Assembly (NCBI RefSeq): GCF_004341825.1
Contig: NZ_SMAG01000001.1
Coordinates: forward strand, 372,001-436,000
Source of the DNA: Hazenella coriacea
GTDB taxonomy: Bacteria > Bacillota > Bacilli > Thermoactinomycetales > Thermoactinomycetaceae
DNA: 64,000 nt
Direction: 5' to 3'
Below, piece after piece: positions 31,501 through 39,464 of this stretch. The number at the start of each line of letters is the position of its first letter. The first letter of the stretch is position 1. The translations under genes and the position numbers were made by a program. Below the pieces are notes generated by a model. That model saw nothing but the letters and a program-made list of their open reading frames with translations, had not been told where the DNA came from and did not search any database.

Positions 31501-31985
31501 TCTACCAATCGTTTCGCTTCCATCCATTCATCTCGTAACAGAGCTTGTGGAATTTCACCAGATAAGCAGGAGCTTGTGGCAATTAAACCTTTGGCATAAC
31601 GACGTAACAATTGTTTATCAATACGCGGACGATAATGAAACCCGTGAAGTTGAGCTTCCGTCGCCAGTTTCATTAGGTTTTGATAACCTTCATTCGTTTC
31701 TGCTAATAACAATAAATGATAATTCTTCTGTTCTTTAAGGGAAGGTCGGTCACGATAATCCCCACTCGTCAGATAAACTTCACAGCCGATAATTGGCTTA
31801 ATCCCCTCTTTTAAACAAGCTTTATAAAAAGGGATGACTCCGTACATCGCACCATGGTCGGTAATCGCCAGTGCTTTCATCCCTTGTTCTTTTGCTTTAC
31901 GCACCAAATCTTCGATGCGGGCAGCTCCATCTAATAAACTATATTCCGTATGGACATGTAAATGAACAAATGAATGCTGATCCAT
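28539..31985 (-). CDS. dnaE: DNA polymerase III subunit alpha DnaE
   Basis: 1148 residues from ATG 31985 (GGGAGGAG upstream; the frame stays open to 32075). N-terminal PHP domain with HLHVHTEYSLLDGA; polymerase core with PGRGSAAGSLVSYVL, the catalytic aspartates in MPDIDIDF, YGEDRVAQIITFGTMA and SHAAYGVLAYQTAYLK near fingers; helix-hairpin-helix about 830-900; OB domain with VSLAGVITRVKAIQTKKGDPMAF near 990. In Firmicutes DnaE extends primers before handing over to PolC. Divergent from ytrH. Confidence 0.96.
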   Translation of the reverse strand: MDQHSFVHLHVHTEYSLLDGAARIEDLVRKAKEQGMKALAITDHGAMYGVIPFYKACLKEGIKPIIGCEVYLTSGDYRDRPSLKEQKNYHLLLLAETNEGYQNLMKLATEAQLHGFHYRPRIDKQLLRRYAKGLIATSSCLSGEIPQALLRDEWMEAKRLVEEYIDIFGKDHFFFELQDHQLQEQQKVNRQLVAWSQEMDIPLIATNDVHYTESSDHEVHDCLLCIGTGQKLSDDHRLRFDSDQFYLKSIEEMNAQFAYVPEALANTVKIAERCQVDLPLGGRLLPYFPVPDGYTSETYLREQCQKGATKRYGVLTEEVQQRLDYELSVIDRMGFNDYFLVVWDFVRFAHEQGIAVGPGRGSAAGSLVSYVLRITDVDPIRYHLLFERFLNPERVSMPDIDIDFNYERRDEVIQYVSEKYGEDRVAQIITFGTMAPRAAVRDVGRVMGLPYKDVDRVAKMIPASPGMTLKRAFEMEPELKKLEAHPQFAQLLTTVRKVEGMPRHASTHAAGVVISQEPLTDVVPLQEGSGGIALTQYPMEVLEEIGLLKADFLGLRNLTVIERAIQMIEQRKGFRVSFEGHAYEDAKTYDLLSKGETTGVFQMESAGMRRVLRELKPSVFEDIIAVLALYRPGPMEQIPRFIRAKHGLEKVSFPHPDLEEILKNTYGIIVYQEQIMQIAAKMAGFSLGEADLLRRAVGKKKKELLLEQREAFVNGCIRRGYEERMGHQIYDLIVRFADYGFNRSHSAAYGVLAYQTAYLKANYPLEFMAALLGTVTGNQNKLAEYVEEAKQMGIRILPPNIQRSEMNFTVDDSAIRFGLAAIKNVGTSAIQSILLARREGEFQDLLDFCQRIDLRLCHRRVLESLIQCGALDSLPGHRTQLLAVLDEVLERVTSQHRFTSRHQLHLALDSSLDLDEELDLIPVSPYTQKEKLELEKDLLGIYISGHPLDEFREVILSQTTHRLGQLEELRERETVSLAGVITRVKAIQTKKGDPMAFAEIEDQTSLLEVVIFPKVYARVRTLLHMDTPVWMKGHVNHHEDGIKLIVDEVIELSQLPIKAPPKSFRSNMDQQVAYIRIPPDKETPAVLEGLKKYLLSYKGSTLVYLYYERTHQVLALPTEKYGIQPTEECLKQLEKMVGTGGIRFKTKT

Positions 31986-32124
31986 TTCTGGCTCTCCTCC
32001 CATCTTCTCCCTCTTATTATACCGAAAGCACTTTTGAATGCGAACATGTCTTCTGACCTCATATTCTTTGGCCAAGCCTCATATAGTTTTAAGAGTGAAG
32101 ATCGATATAAAGGCGGGTCAATTG

Positions 32125-32454
32125 ATGGAACAACATTTTTGGACAACAGCGATTTTAGATTTTCTGATCGCATTAGGTGTGGTGATTGGTGGAGTTGTCT
32201 TTGGTGGATTAGGAGCATTTCTAACGGGTGATTACCCGATGGAGCGAATGATGCGTCTAGCTGAGCATTTGAAAATATGGGCGATGGTTGCAGCGATCGG
32301 CGGAACGATTGATATGATTAAAGCACTAGAAGTAAATATTCTTGGAGGGCAAATCAATCAAGCTTTTCAACAAATGATCTTTGTCCTTAGTGCATTTATT
32401 GGTGCACATACAGGTACAATCTTAGTCCATTGGCTCATTAAAGGTGAGATTTAA
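32125..32454 (+). CDS. ytrH: Sporulation membrane protein YtrH
   Basis: 109 residues from ATG 32125 (AAGGCGGG upstream). Three membrane segments; GVVFGGLGAFLTGDYPMERM, KIWAMVAAIGGTIDMIKALE and GAHTGTILVHWLI are as in B. subtilis YtrH, a sigma-E-dependent protein needed for full sporulation. Three bases before ytrI, overlapping its ribosome site. Confidence 0.92.
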   Translation: MEQHFWTTAILDFLIALGVVIGGVVFGGLGAFLTGDYPMERMMRLAEHLKIWAMVAAIGGTIDMIKALEVNILGGQINQAFQQMIFVLSAFIGAHTGTILVHWLIKGEI

Positions 32455-32457
32455 ACC

Positions 32458-32991
32458 ATGCACCGCAGACGGATTCAGATTCTAAAACAAAATGGGCGTT
32501 CTCTAGTCATGTTTCTGATCGGTTTGTGTGTCGGAGGTGCCCTATTCTTGTTTCTATTCGCTCAAAAGCTGGATAGTCTGTACCTTGAACGAGAAGCCAT
32601 TTACTATGCCAATAATCAAAAGTATAAAGAAATCCAAAAACTCCAAGAAGAACTAACCAAATATACCCAGCGAGGAGCCCAGTCCAAAGAAGATCACATT
32701 CAAAAAATCGATATCATCGTTTCCAGTGACAGTAATTTCGGAACGGAAACCTTGCGTGCTAAAACAGAGAAAATGTTAGAACCTTTTTTGGAGAAGACTG
32801 GGGAATGGGTAAGTAGCAATCCGGATTTAATCGACCTTGTCTTAAAACAACAGCGAATCGCTGTCGATGAGGAGAAAAAAATCGTCTATGAAGTAAGGGT
32901 TAAATACCTTTCTTTTTACCGTTCTACATTAAAAGTGTGGATTTTTGCCAAAGATATTTCTAACGATGGTGTGTCAGATTTAAGCCAATAG
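32458..32991 (+). CDS. ytrI: Sporulation membrane protein YtrI
   Basis: 177 residues: a basic N-terminus, one membrane segment (about 17-37), a coiled coil (about 45-80, KYKEIQKLQEELTKYTQ) and a soluble C-terminal part with TLRAKTEKMLEPFLEKTGEWV. This is the YtrI layout. Co-transcribed with ytrH; both lie divergent to dnaE as in Bacillus. Confidence 0.9.
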   Translation: MHRRRIQILKQNGRSLVMFLIGLCVGGALFLFLFAQKLDSLYLEREAIYYANNQKYKEIQKLQEELTKYTQRGAQSKEDHIQKIDIIVSSDSNFGTETLRAKTEKMLEPFLEKTGEWVSSNPDLIDLVLKQQRIAVDEEKKIVYEVRVKYLSFYRSTLKVWIFAKDISNDGVSDLSQ

Positions 32992-33048
32992 TATCATCCA
33001 ACTTTTTTTTGAGATAAAATAAAAACATGACTGAAAGGGGGAACCTCC

Positions 33049-33234
33049 ATGATTATCAATCGTCGAGCTATCGCCAGAGAAAAAATAGAAATGCTTAAAA
33101 ATGGTTACTCTACCTTTGCTGATTCAGAGGAAGTAGCCCAATTAATCAAAAAACAAATTAGCGAACTCAACATGGTGGTCCATATAGACCAAACACCTCA
33201 AGGTTGTTGGTTTATCCCCAAATCTAAATCGTAG
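33049..33234 (+). CDS. Small conserved-looking protein, 61 residues
   Basis: MIINRRAIAREKIEMLKNGY, then an acidic helix and VVHIDQTPQGCWFIPKSKS. A strong GAAAGGGGG site precedes the ATG. The final GCWFIP motif reminds me of small proteins near ytrI-ytpI in Bacillus (YtzJ-like), but I am not sure. No signal peptide. Downstream of ytrI by 57 bases. Confidence 0.65.
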   Translation: MIINRRAIAREKIEMLKNGYSTFADSEEVAQLIKKQISELNMVVHIDQTPQGCWFIPKSKS

Positions 33235-33306
33235 CAACCATTTCACTTATTTTGTGATTTGCGCCTATCATTCGAGGAGGCGCTCTTTTTTTAGGAGGAC
33301 TTTTAT

Positions 33307-33606
33307 ATGATGAATTTTGTTGGGATTCTGATCCTTGTCATCACCGGTCTCACATTGTTTGGCACTTTATTCTATAGCATTATGTCTAGAAGAACGACCG
33401 GTACGACAAAACAACTTTACCGCTCCTATATGAATATGAGCATGGGAACTTTATTTGTCTGCATTGCTGTGATCCAATGGAGTCTACCTGGTTCTTCATG
33501 GTTACGGCTGACTCTCATCTTTTTGATCTTTGCTCTTGGTTTAATCAATGTATATTACGGCTTTAAGAACTGGCGTTACTTCCGGCAAACGTCTGAAAAA
33601 CAGTAG
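33307..33606 (+). CDS. ytpI: YtpI family membrane protein
   Basis: 99 residues, three membrane segments with YRSYMNMSMGTLFVCIAVIQ between the first and second and LINVYYGFKNWRYFR at the end, the YtpI pattern. ATG behind TTAGGAGGA. Function unknown; position between ytrI and ytoI is conserved. Confidence 0.85.
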   Translation: MMNFVGILILVITGLTLFGTLFYSIMSRRTTGTTKQLYRSYMNMSMGTLFVCIAVIQWSLPGSSWLRLTLIFLIFALGLINVYYGFKNWRYFRQTSEKQ

Positions 33607-33671
33607 GCTTTTGCGTCAAAAATCCGATCTCTACCTGCTTCTGTCTTGTAAACGATTCCAAGACAGATGAA

Positions 33672-33710
33672 ACGCCGACTTGAGTAAGAAGATCAAGTCG
33701 GCGTTTTTTA
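33672..33710 (+). terminator. Terminator between ytpI and ytoI
   Basis: Thirteen-base perfect stem AACGCCGACTTGA / TCAAGTCGGCGTT followed by TTTT on the plus strand; its arm end touches the ytoI stop and it may act both ways. Confidence 0.9.
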
Positions 33711-35021
33711 TCGTTCAATGGTTTGTGCAGTTAACAACGCTTTCGCCACTACTTGCGAATCGATCAATATTTCGACATCGATTTTGACCAGCTTTCTTCC
33801 TAAGTCAAGTAAACGAGGGATGATCTCCACTTCACTCTCTAATTGGATCGGCTTTAAGCTAAATAGAGTAAAGTTCTGTACAGCCAAATCATCTCTTCGC
33901 AAGCGACGCAACATACGTAGCGATGTTTCAGTCATCAAAGATGTTAATACCCCTGTACTAAGGGTCCCCATCGCATCTGTCATCTGGGGATTAATCTTTC
34001 CTCGAAATACAGTTTCTCCTGAACGCTGATACTCTTCAAATCCCCGGAAGCTAAGCTCCTGAATCGTTTCCCCTACTTGTGGCTGTTTTTGCATGTATTG
34101 TAATGACTTAATCACATCCTGTCGGCTAATCACCCCTAATAAACGCCGTTGATCATTCACTACAGGTAGCAACTCAATCCCTTCCCAGACCATCTCATGA
34201 GCGGCCGAAGCTAGGGACGTTTTGGGTGTCACTACAATCGGATTGCGTGTCATTGCTTTCTCTACTTTTTCTTCTGGATGATATCCCATCACATCTTTGG
34301 TCGTAATCATTCCCACCACTCGATCTTGATCATCCACAACAGGATAACGACTATGCTCTGTATGATGAACCAACTGATGAAAATGTTCGATCTTATCATG
34401 AATCGTCAGATATGTAGGAGTGTGTTCCTTAGTGACCATATCTTCCACCATCAAAATCTCTTTTTTAATTAACCGATCATAGATGGCACGGTTAATCATA
34501 GAGGCAACGGTAAAAGTATCATAACTACTAGAGATCACAGGAAGCTCTAACTGATCTGCTAATTCTTTGACTTGATCAGTAGCATCAAACCCACCCGTAA
34601 TTAAAACAGCTGCTCCATGTTCAATCGCAATTAGTTGGGCATTATCCCTATTCCCGACGATCAACAAATTACTCGGTTCCACATAACGCATCATCGCCTC
34701 CAACTTCATCGCACCAATAATAAAACGATTCAGCGTTTTGTGAAGCCCTCCTTTTCCTCCTAAGACATGACCATCTACGATATTAACTACCTCTGCAAAA
34801 GTTAATCGCTCTATATCTGAACGTTGTTTCTTTTCGATCCGAACCGTTCCTACCCGCTCAATCGTATTTACCAACCCTTGAACTTCGGCTTCTTTAATGG
34901 CACGATACGCCGTACCATCACTCACTCCCAAATCTTTAGCAATCTGACGAACAGAAATTTTATATCCCACATCCAAACCTTCAATATACTGGAGGATTTG
35001 CTCATGCTTAGTGGTCAACAC
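33708..35021 (-). CDS. ytoI: DRTGG/CBS/hotdog regulator YtoI
   Basis: 437 residues, domain order as in B. subtilis YtoI: winged HTH (1-65, ISVRQIAKDLGVSDGTAYRA), DRTGG domain (about 70-175), two CBS domains (about 195-310, VVGMITTKDVMGYHPE and LLGVISRQDVIKSL), and a C-terminal hotdog domain (about 320-437). Probably a cytosolic, nucleotide-sensing transcription factor; ligand and targets unknown. Convergent with ytpI. Confidence 0.92.
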   Translation of the reverse strand: MLTTKHEQILQYIEGLDVGYKISVRQIAKDLGVSDGTAYRAIKEAEVQGLVNTIERVGTVRIEKKQRSDIERLTFAEVVNIVDGHVLGGKGGLHKTLNRFIIGAMKLEAMMRYVEPSNLLIVGNRDNAQLIAIEHGAAVLITGGFDATDQVKELADQLELPVISSSYDTFTVASMINRAIYDRLIKKEILMVEDMVTKEHTPTYLTIHDKIEHFHQLVHHTEHSRYPVVDDQDRVVGMITTKDVMGYHPEEKVEKAMTRNPIVVTPKTSLASAAHEMVWEGIELLPVVNDQRRLLGVISRQDVIKSLQYMQKQPQVGETIQELSFRGFEEYQRSGETVFRGKINPQMTDAMGTLSTGVLTSLMTETSLRMLRRLRRDDLAVQNFTLFSLKPIQLESEVEIIPRLLDLGRKLVKIDVEILIDSQVVAKALLTAQTIER

Positions 35022-35081
35022 ATTTCCCTTCTTTCTTGCAGCATCTGTTATACGTCATTATATACCAAATAAAGATACAGA

Positions 35082-35118
35082 AAAAAGAAAAGAGCATACT
35101 TCTTTCAAAGTACCCTCT
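35082..35118 (-). terminator. Possible terminator of the gene at 35140
   Basis: Imperfect 11-base stem (9 matches) followed on the minus strand by TTTTCTTTTTT. Confidence 0.5.
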
Positions 35119-35139
35119 CGTTTTTATTATACAGACCTT

Positions 35140-35445
35140 TTATATTTGTTTATACAGCTTTATCGGAGTTTTAGATTGTCGTTGTCGACTTCGTACATGC
35201 CGACTCTGCTGTTCAACTTCTAGCCACTGTCTTCGGCGCTGCGCTTCTTCACGATGCTGTTCTCTAAGATCGGATTGCGTCAACCGTCTCCAATTGGCAA
35301 CAATCGTCAAATGAACAAGTAGCAACCAAACCATTGAAAAAATAGCACGGGAATCCAAGCTCATCTCCAAAGGTATTTGGGGCCCACCAACAGCCAACAA
35401 TCCAATTCCCGAAACTACTAAAATACCATATTTATTTTTAAACAT
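35140..35445 (-). CDS. Small membrane protein with a charged tail, unrecognised
   Basis: 101 residues: two membrane segments (about 8-25 and 33-52), then an Arg/Gln-rich cytoplasmic helix with EAQRRRQWLEVEQQSRHVRS. A GGGGAGG-type site precedes the ATG. No family recognised. Its codon use looks like the core neighbours, and a terminator separates it from the island genes upstream. Confidence 0.6.
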   Translation of the reverse strand: MFKNKYGILVVSGIGLLAVGGPQIPLEMSLDSRAIFSMVWLLLVHLTIVANWRRLTQSDLREQHREEAQRRRQWLEVEQQSRHVRSRQRQSKTPIKLYKQI

Positions 35446-35512
35446 TCCCGAAACCTCCCCGGCGGCAGTCTAAGCCTTACTTATCTTTATGTACAAGCAA
35501 GTCTAGACATGC

Positions 35513-35543
35513 AAAAAAAAGAGACGGTTTCCGGAGCCGTCTC
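35513..35543 (-). terminator. Strong intrinsic terminator
   Basis: GAGACGG / CCGTCTC stem followed on the minus strand by eight T. There is no minus-strand gene right before it: the nearest is at 35806, beyond copy D. A short untranslated RNA could end here. Confidence 0.85.
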
Positions 35544-35587
35544 CACCAAAGGGGGTTTTCATCCTGTATATATATTAAAAGATAACC

Positions 35588-35626
35588 ATTACAACCAGGT
35601 TACAGAATATTTACAATTACATTATT
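35588..35626 (+). other. Four hexamers with 11-base period (Pho-box-like)
   Basis: ATTACA, GTTACA, TTTACA and ATTATT start at 35588, 35599, 35610 and 35621, the spacing of a Pho box. No plus-strand gene follows, so function is doubtful. Confidence 0.3.
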
Positions 35627-35687
35627 ATATTGATGATTTCATCGTTTGTTTGAGGAAAGGTTGATTACTCTACTTGAACATCTTTAG

Positions 35688-35770
35688 TCACATATGAATT
35701 CAAATCCCCTCGAGTCGCTGTTTCTCTGTCTCAGACTCGTAACGGATCCGCAAAAGTCGTTCATCTAAGT
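35688..35770 (-). repeat. Dispersed intergenic element, copy D (5' part lost)
   Basis: Minus-strand sense: GAACGACTTTTGCGGATCCG, TTACGAGTCTGAG, CAGAGAAACAGCGACTCG, GGGGATTTG, then ATTCATATGTGACT, which recurs in the fragment at 63.7 kb. The AGGAGGGGAG-ATGTTT part seen in B and C is missing. Confidence 0.7.
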
Positions 35771-35805
35771 ATATAGCGCTTTAATCGAGTCTATATATTC
35801 TCTAT

Positions 35806-36096
35806 TCACCTCCATCTCCAGTTAATATCGCCATCAAAATAAACTGCGGGTAAGTAAATCCCCTTTTTCCTGTTTTCATCATCAACAATAAACCAATTGT
35901 GATCATCCAGCCATTCCTCATTATACTTCTCTTCTACAAATTCGTTTTCCTCGTCAATAAGACCCTCAAAAAAATCCTTGAATTTCTCCAGCTTTTTAGT
36001 AGGTATTATCTTTCCATTCGTCCACAAACCTTCGACACTAATATCTACTATTTCTCCTAAACATTCATTTAAAAAGTAAAGCTTCAACACTCTCAC
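35806..36096 (-). CDS. Small acidic protein, candidate immunity protein
   Basis: 96 residues, strongly acidic (many Glu and Asp, EENEFVEEKYNEEWLDDHNW), no signal peptide or membrane segment. It starts 46 bases after the stop of the toxin-like gene, same strand, the usual place of a cognate immunity protein. The family is not recognised; the role is inferred from position, size and charge. Confidence 0.55.
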   Translation of the reverse strand: MRVLKLYFLNECLGEIVDISVEGLWTNGKIIPTKKLEKFKDFFEGLIDEENEFVEEKYNEEWLDDHNWFIVDDENRKKGIYLPAVYFDGDINWRWR

Positions 36097-36142
36097 TCCT
36101 TAGGCAAAACCTTAATATATTGGCTAGGAACTTCCCCTTTAA

Positions 36143-37000
36143 TCAAATATTCATTATCCCTCTTAGTCCAACTAATGGCTCTTTTTTCCAAAAATCAGAG
36201 GAAATAACATCTCTTTCTATTAACTTTTGTACTTGTTTTGGGGAAAGTATAACAACATCCTTTACTTCTCCAGATTGTATCGCTTTCCTTAAAGTAGAAA
36301 TATCTAATTCAATAGCATTGTCTCCATAATTACCAATCACATTTTTGTTATTAGTAAAACTAGTAAAAGGACTATTAGACTTAGCCCCTTTTCTATAACC
36401 TCCCAAAATATGCTCAGTAACAGTCACTTGTCGACCTTTATATAGTCCATCCTTATTAGCTGGAACTAAATTGCCTGAACTTGATATATGAGGCTTACCG
36501 ATTCCATTTGGTCTTGTAGGAGAATGGAGTAAGCTATCACCTCTATATAGATTATTGTTTCTGTTTACAGAAACATTATCTATACCCTTAGATGTATTTT
36601 CTTCTAGACTCATTTGATTCTTTCCATGCTCTCTAGCCCCTGAACCTAAATATTCCTTTAACACTCCAACTTTCCGATCAATCGTAACAACAGCCTTTTG
36701 CCGATTCGCTGCCATCAACTCTTGTTGTTGGAAACCTTTGATACATTCTTGAGCGGCTTGACAAAACCCCGCAAACAATCGTTCAAACTCTACAAGTTGT
36801 TGTTTTGCTCGTTCATACGATACTGGATCTTGATACATCTGGAGTTGTCTTTTGAGTTTAAAGTGTTTTTGTTGTAATTGTTCATGGGTTTTCTTTAAGT
36901 GCAATTGCATTTTCTGTGCTTCTACACTCATATTTTGACTAAATTGAGTGAGCGTGCGCTTAAATTTTTCTAATGCCTCCAATGAAACATGGGCATCCAT
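36143..37000 (-). CDS. Probable polymorphic toxin, ADP-ribosyltransferase-like C-terminus
   Basis: 285 residues. Residues 1-120 are helical with a coiled coil (EAQKMQLHLKKTHEQLQQKH), like the N-terminal delivery domains of type VII-associated toxins, though no W-x-G is present. Residues about 150-285 carry LYRGD, then SPFTSFTNN about 60 residues later and GNYGDNAIELDI, an order that resembles the R-S-E motifs of ADP-ribosyltransferase toxins (Arg for NAD, S/T-S-F-T strand, Glu). Which Glu is catalytic is unclear. ATG follows GTAGGTGAGG. Followed by the acidic ORF at 35806. Confidence 0.6.
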   Translation of the reverse strand: MDAHVSLEALEKFKRTLTQFSQNMSVEAQKMQLHLKKTHEQLQQKHFKLKRQLQMYQDPVSYERAKQQLVEFERLFAGFCQAAQECIKGFQQQELMAANRQKAVVTIDRKVGVLKEYLGSGAREHGKNQMSLEENTSKGIDNVSVNRNNNLYRGDSLLHSPTRPNGIGKPHISSSGNLVPANKDGLYKGRQVTVTEHILGGYRKGAKSNSPFTSFTNNKNVIGNYGDNAIELDISTLRKAIQSGEVKDVVILSPKQVQKLIERDVISSDFWKKEPLVGLRGIMNI

Positions 37001-37243
37001 CGCCTCACCTACTTTTGTAAGGTTACTTAGAAGTGGTATTTGTAAGCGACTTTTTTGTTGATCAGTTTGAAAAGTTATATATTTAAATTTTCATATATTA
37101 TGTAATATTGGCAACCGTATTAGGGATTTACAAGTTTTTTATCGATTTAATCAATAATTTGAGCCTTCTTCTCATTAATCAGTAGTATTGATATATTCTA
37201 GAGCTTAGGAGCTTGATGTTCACTCTCCATGTGCTTGTGCATT

Positions 37244-37349
37244 GCAAAGAAGAAAAGAAGTCCTCTCCATCCTTCGATTCCGGGAGGTTGCAAACGGTAT
37301 AGAAGCATCTCAAGGAAGGGTTGCCCCCACTTTTCCTCCATCGAAGGGG
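37244..37349 (+). repeat. Long-hairpin element, copy F1
   Basis: GCAAAGAAGAAAAGAAGTCC, then an arm CCTTCGAT...GTTGCAA (37271-37293) that pairs imperfectly with TTGCC...ATCGAAGG (37321-37347); the loop contains TATAGAAGCATCTCAAGGAAG. A close relative lies at 63620-63718. The rest of the 616-base gap 37001-37616 is AT-rich with no gene I can support. Confidence 0.65.
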
Positions 37350-37616
37350 TTCTCTAAATATGTATCAGTCAAAGTATGGTCATTTAAATTCGGCAAATGG
37401 TCTAACTGTTATTCTGTTTTCTTCGAGAATGAGAGTTTACTTAAACCTACTTGTCCATGAGTACCTATAAGGTGTGTACAAAGTTTTAATAGTCACTGTG
37501 ATATTCATTTTGGATGACCATTACTTTTATTTTATATTGATTTATTATTTAAAATAAGAGTAATATATAGAAAATAGTGACAACCTTAGAATAACAGTAC
37601 AGGAGCGAGATATTAA

Positions 37617-38201
37617 ATGAGAAAATTGGTTGCTGTTATTTTCACAATTACAATTATATTCTGCTTCCTTATTCCGTTTGAATCTTTTGCTTATAACACA
37701 TTCAATCAACACAAACTCAAAGGAGGGGTAGGTGCCTATGGTAAAGACACACAATACTATTATATTGATTCCACAGCAGGCAGCCAAGAAGAGCGTATTA
37801 ATTGGTCATTTAATAGCTGTCATACCACATCCCGATTAGGTATAACTACTCCGATTTCCTTCCGTAGACAAGCAGGTTTGAGTAGTCCTGTAATAGATAT
37901 TTACCAATATAATGATCTTCCATCCAATTATCTTGCTTATACAGAAATGAAACTTATAGGTAGTGGAACCATTGATCCTTATAAACAAAATTGGGACTAC
38001 GGCAGAATTGTTTTAAATACCCCTGGATACAGTACACTTTCCGACTTTAATCGCCGAGGTACTATCGGTCATGAGATTGGTCATGCAATGGGGCTAGCTC
38101 ACACCACGGCTTCTACATTCATCATGACTCAATTAGGTAGTGGTCGTACAGTAAATCAACCCATGGGGAATGACCTAGCTGGTATCAACTTTTTATACTA
38201 G
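37617..38201 (+). CDS. Secreted matrixin-type metalloprotease
   Basis: 194 residues. Signal peptide (1-25) MRKLVAVIFTITIIFCFLIP ending near S-F-A-Y. The zinc site GHEIGHAMGLAHT fits the metzincin HExxHxxGxxH, with a Met-turn candidate in FIMTQLGSG 12 residues later. Small size and no propeptide to speak of. Likely an exported endopeptidase. AGGAGCGAG precedes the ATG. Twelve bases before a lipoprotein gene. Confidence 0.88.
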   Translation: MRKLVAVIFTITIIFCFLIPFESFAYNTFNQHKLKGGVGAYGKDTQYYYIDSTAGSQEERINWSFNSCHTTSRLGITTPISFRRQAGLSSPVIDIYQYNDLPSNYLAYTEMKLIGSGTIDPYKQNWDYGRIVLNTPGYSTLSDFNRRGTIGHEIGHAMGLAHTTASTFIMTQLGSGRTVNQPMGNDLAGINFLY

Positions 38202-38213
38202 GGAGATGATCGC

Positions 38214-38906
38214 ATGAAAAAAAGGGTTCTCTTATCCATGCTTGGTACAGCAATCATCATCACCAGTGCCTGTTCGTCGCATTCTGACAAAGAACAGGCA
38301 AGTGTTCCTTTGGAGAAACAAGCAAAGACTGAAGTAAGTACAGAAGTGCCTATCATCGAAGGTAGTTTTGATGTAGTGGAACGATATGAAACTGTTGAAG
38401 ACCTAGCAAAAAAGGCAACGATCGTCATTGAAGGAAAGGTAGTAAACGAAGATTCCTTTCAATCAGACTCCAACACAACTTTTACAAAATCAGAAGTAAT
38501 AATCAGTCGAGTCATTAAAGGTGATGTCAAAACAGGAGACATGGTTACCTTCGTTGAACTTGGTGGACTGACTACAAGAGGCGAAGTAACCAAAGAAAAA
38601 ACAGGTCTTCAACTATCGAAAAATGAAAAAGCGCAACCAGTAGAAGTTGTTTTCAACGGTGTCAAAACCATGAAAAAAGGAGATAAAGTACTTCTTTTTG
38701 GCGAAGATGCACCAAATCGTAAGCTTCTCGATCAAGTTTATTATTTCCCTGTTGGTATGCATGAAGGAAAGTTTATGATCCATGACGACTCCGCATCTCG
38801 TAAAATTGATAAGGTGAAAAATGATCATGGTGATCAAGTGGAAGTAGTTACAGAAACGTTTAAGAAAAGTGAACTAGAGAGTAAGGTTAGAAGTATGAGC
38901 AAGTAA
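38214..38906 (+). CDS. Lipoprotein of unknown function
   Basis: 230 residues. Signal MKKRVLLSMLGTAIIITSAC with lipobox T-S-A-C, then a Ser/Glu/Lys linker and a beta-rich domain containing VEDLAKKATIVIEGKVVNED and VIKGDVKTGDMVTFVELGG. GGGAGATG ribosome site. Its 12-base distance from the matrixin gene suggests one operon, so it may protect, anchor or assist the protease; that is inference. Confidence 0.75.
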   Translation: MKKRVLLSMLGTAIIITSACSSHSDKEQASVPLEKQAKTEVSTEVPIIEGSFDVVERYETVEDLAKKATIVIEGKVVNEDSFQSDSNTTFTKSEVIISRVIKGDVKTGDMVTFVELGGLTTRGEVTKEKTGLQLSKNEKAQPVEVVFNGVKTMKKGDKVLLFGEDAPNRKLLDQVYYFPVGMHEGKFMIHDDSASRKIDKVKNDHGDQVEVVTETFKKSELESKVRSMSK

Positions 38907-38929
38907 CTAATAGTTTATTATCTATATTC

Positions 38930-38970
38930 ATGTAAAGCCTTGAGAGAAAAATATTCTCAAGGTTTTACAT
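38930..38970. terminator. Inverted repeat between convergent genes
   Basis: Sixteen-base stem ATGTAAAGCCTTGAGA / TCTCAAGGTTTTACAT (one mismatch region). No T-run outside the stem, but the arms are T-rich; probably bidirectional. Confidence 0.65.
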
Positions 38971-38989
38971 GATTCCGAATGGATTCCCT

Positions 38990-39394
38990 CTAATTACTTT
39001 TCAGCTTATCTTGAAACCTTCTCAGTAAAACCATATACTCCTCATAATCCTGCGGACATATAAATTCATTTTCATCCAGATTTTCATTGATTTTATGCAA
39101 TAAATCTTCTATTGTTTTTTTACTTTTACCTAATTTAGTGTCATCTAAAGAATAGAGCAACTCTATTAACTGCCCATCATAACTCCATCCAGCCAAAGGG
39201 TCTACTTTTAACATCTCTATGGCTTTTTCTACAGCGATCTCAACAAGAATATCCTGTCCTAACATTCTGCAAATATCATTAATATCAATTTCATCAACGC
39301 TTTTCTCCGCCAATCTACTATACCATTGTTCCAATGCGTACTTTGGCTCTCGATCTTCAAGAGCTATTTTATAAATATCTTTTATAGACTTCAC
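38990..39394 (-). CDS. CdiI-like immunity protein
   Basis: 134 residues, acidic, helical. SVDEIDINDICRMLGQDILVEIAVEKAIEMLKVDPLAGWSYDGQLIELL (split by memory) matches the layout of contact-dependent growth inhibition immunity proteins of the CdiI_3 type (x-L-x-E-L-x-x-x-D-L-x-R-x-L, then L-V-P-x-A-L). No matching toxin is adjacent, so it is an orphan. ATG start; last of three minus-strand genes in a row. Confidence 0.65.
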   Translation of the reverse strand: MKSIKDIYKIALEDREPKYALEQWYSRLAEKSVDEIDINDICRMLGQDILVEIAVEKAIEMLKVDPLAGWSYDGQLIELLYSLDDTKLGKSKKTIEDLLHKINENLDENEFICPQDYEEYMVLLRRFQDKLKSN

Positions 39395-39464
39395 TATTTA
39401 ATCCCTCCAGCGAACATAGAATCATTATAAAAAAGCAACTACTAACTGTATGTACATCACACTC

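Noticed and set aside
35521-35580. 19-codon ORF MKTPFGGDGSGNRLFFLHV over the terminator at 35513
   Set aside because: No proper ribosome site and the frame lies across the terminator stem.
37242-37460. 72-codon plus-strand ORF
   Set aside because: Coincides with hairpin element F1, starts at TTG without a ribosome site.
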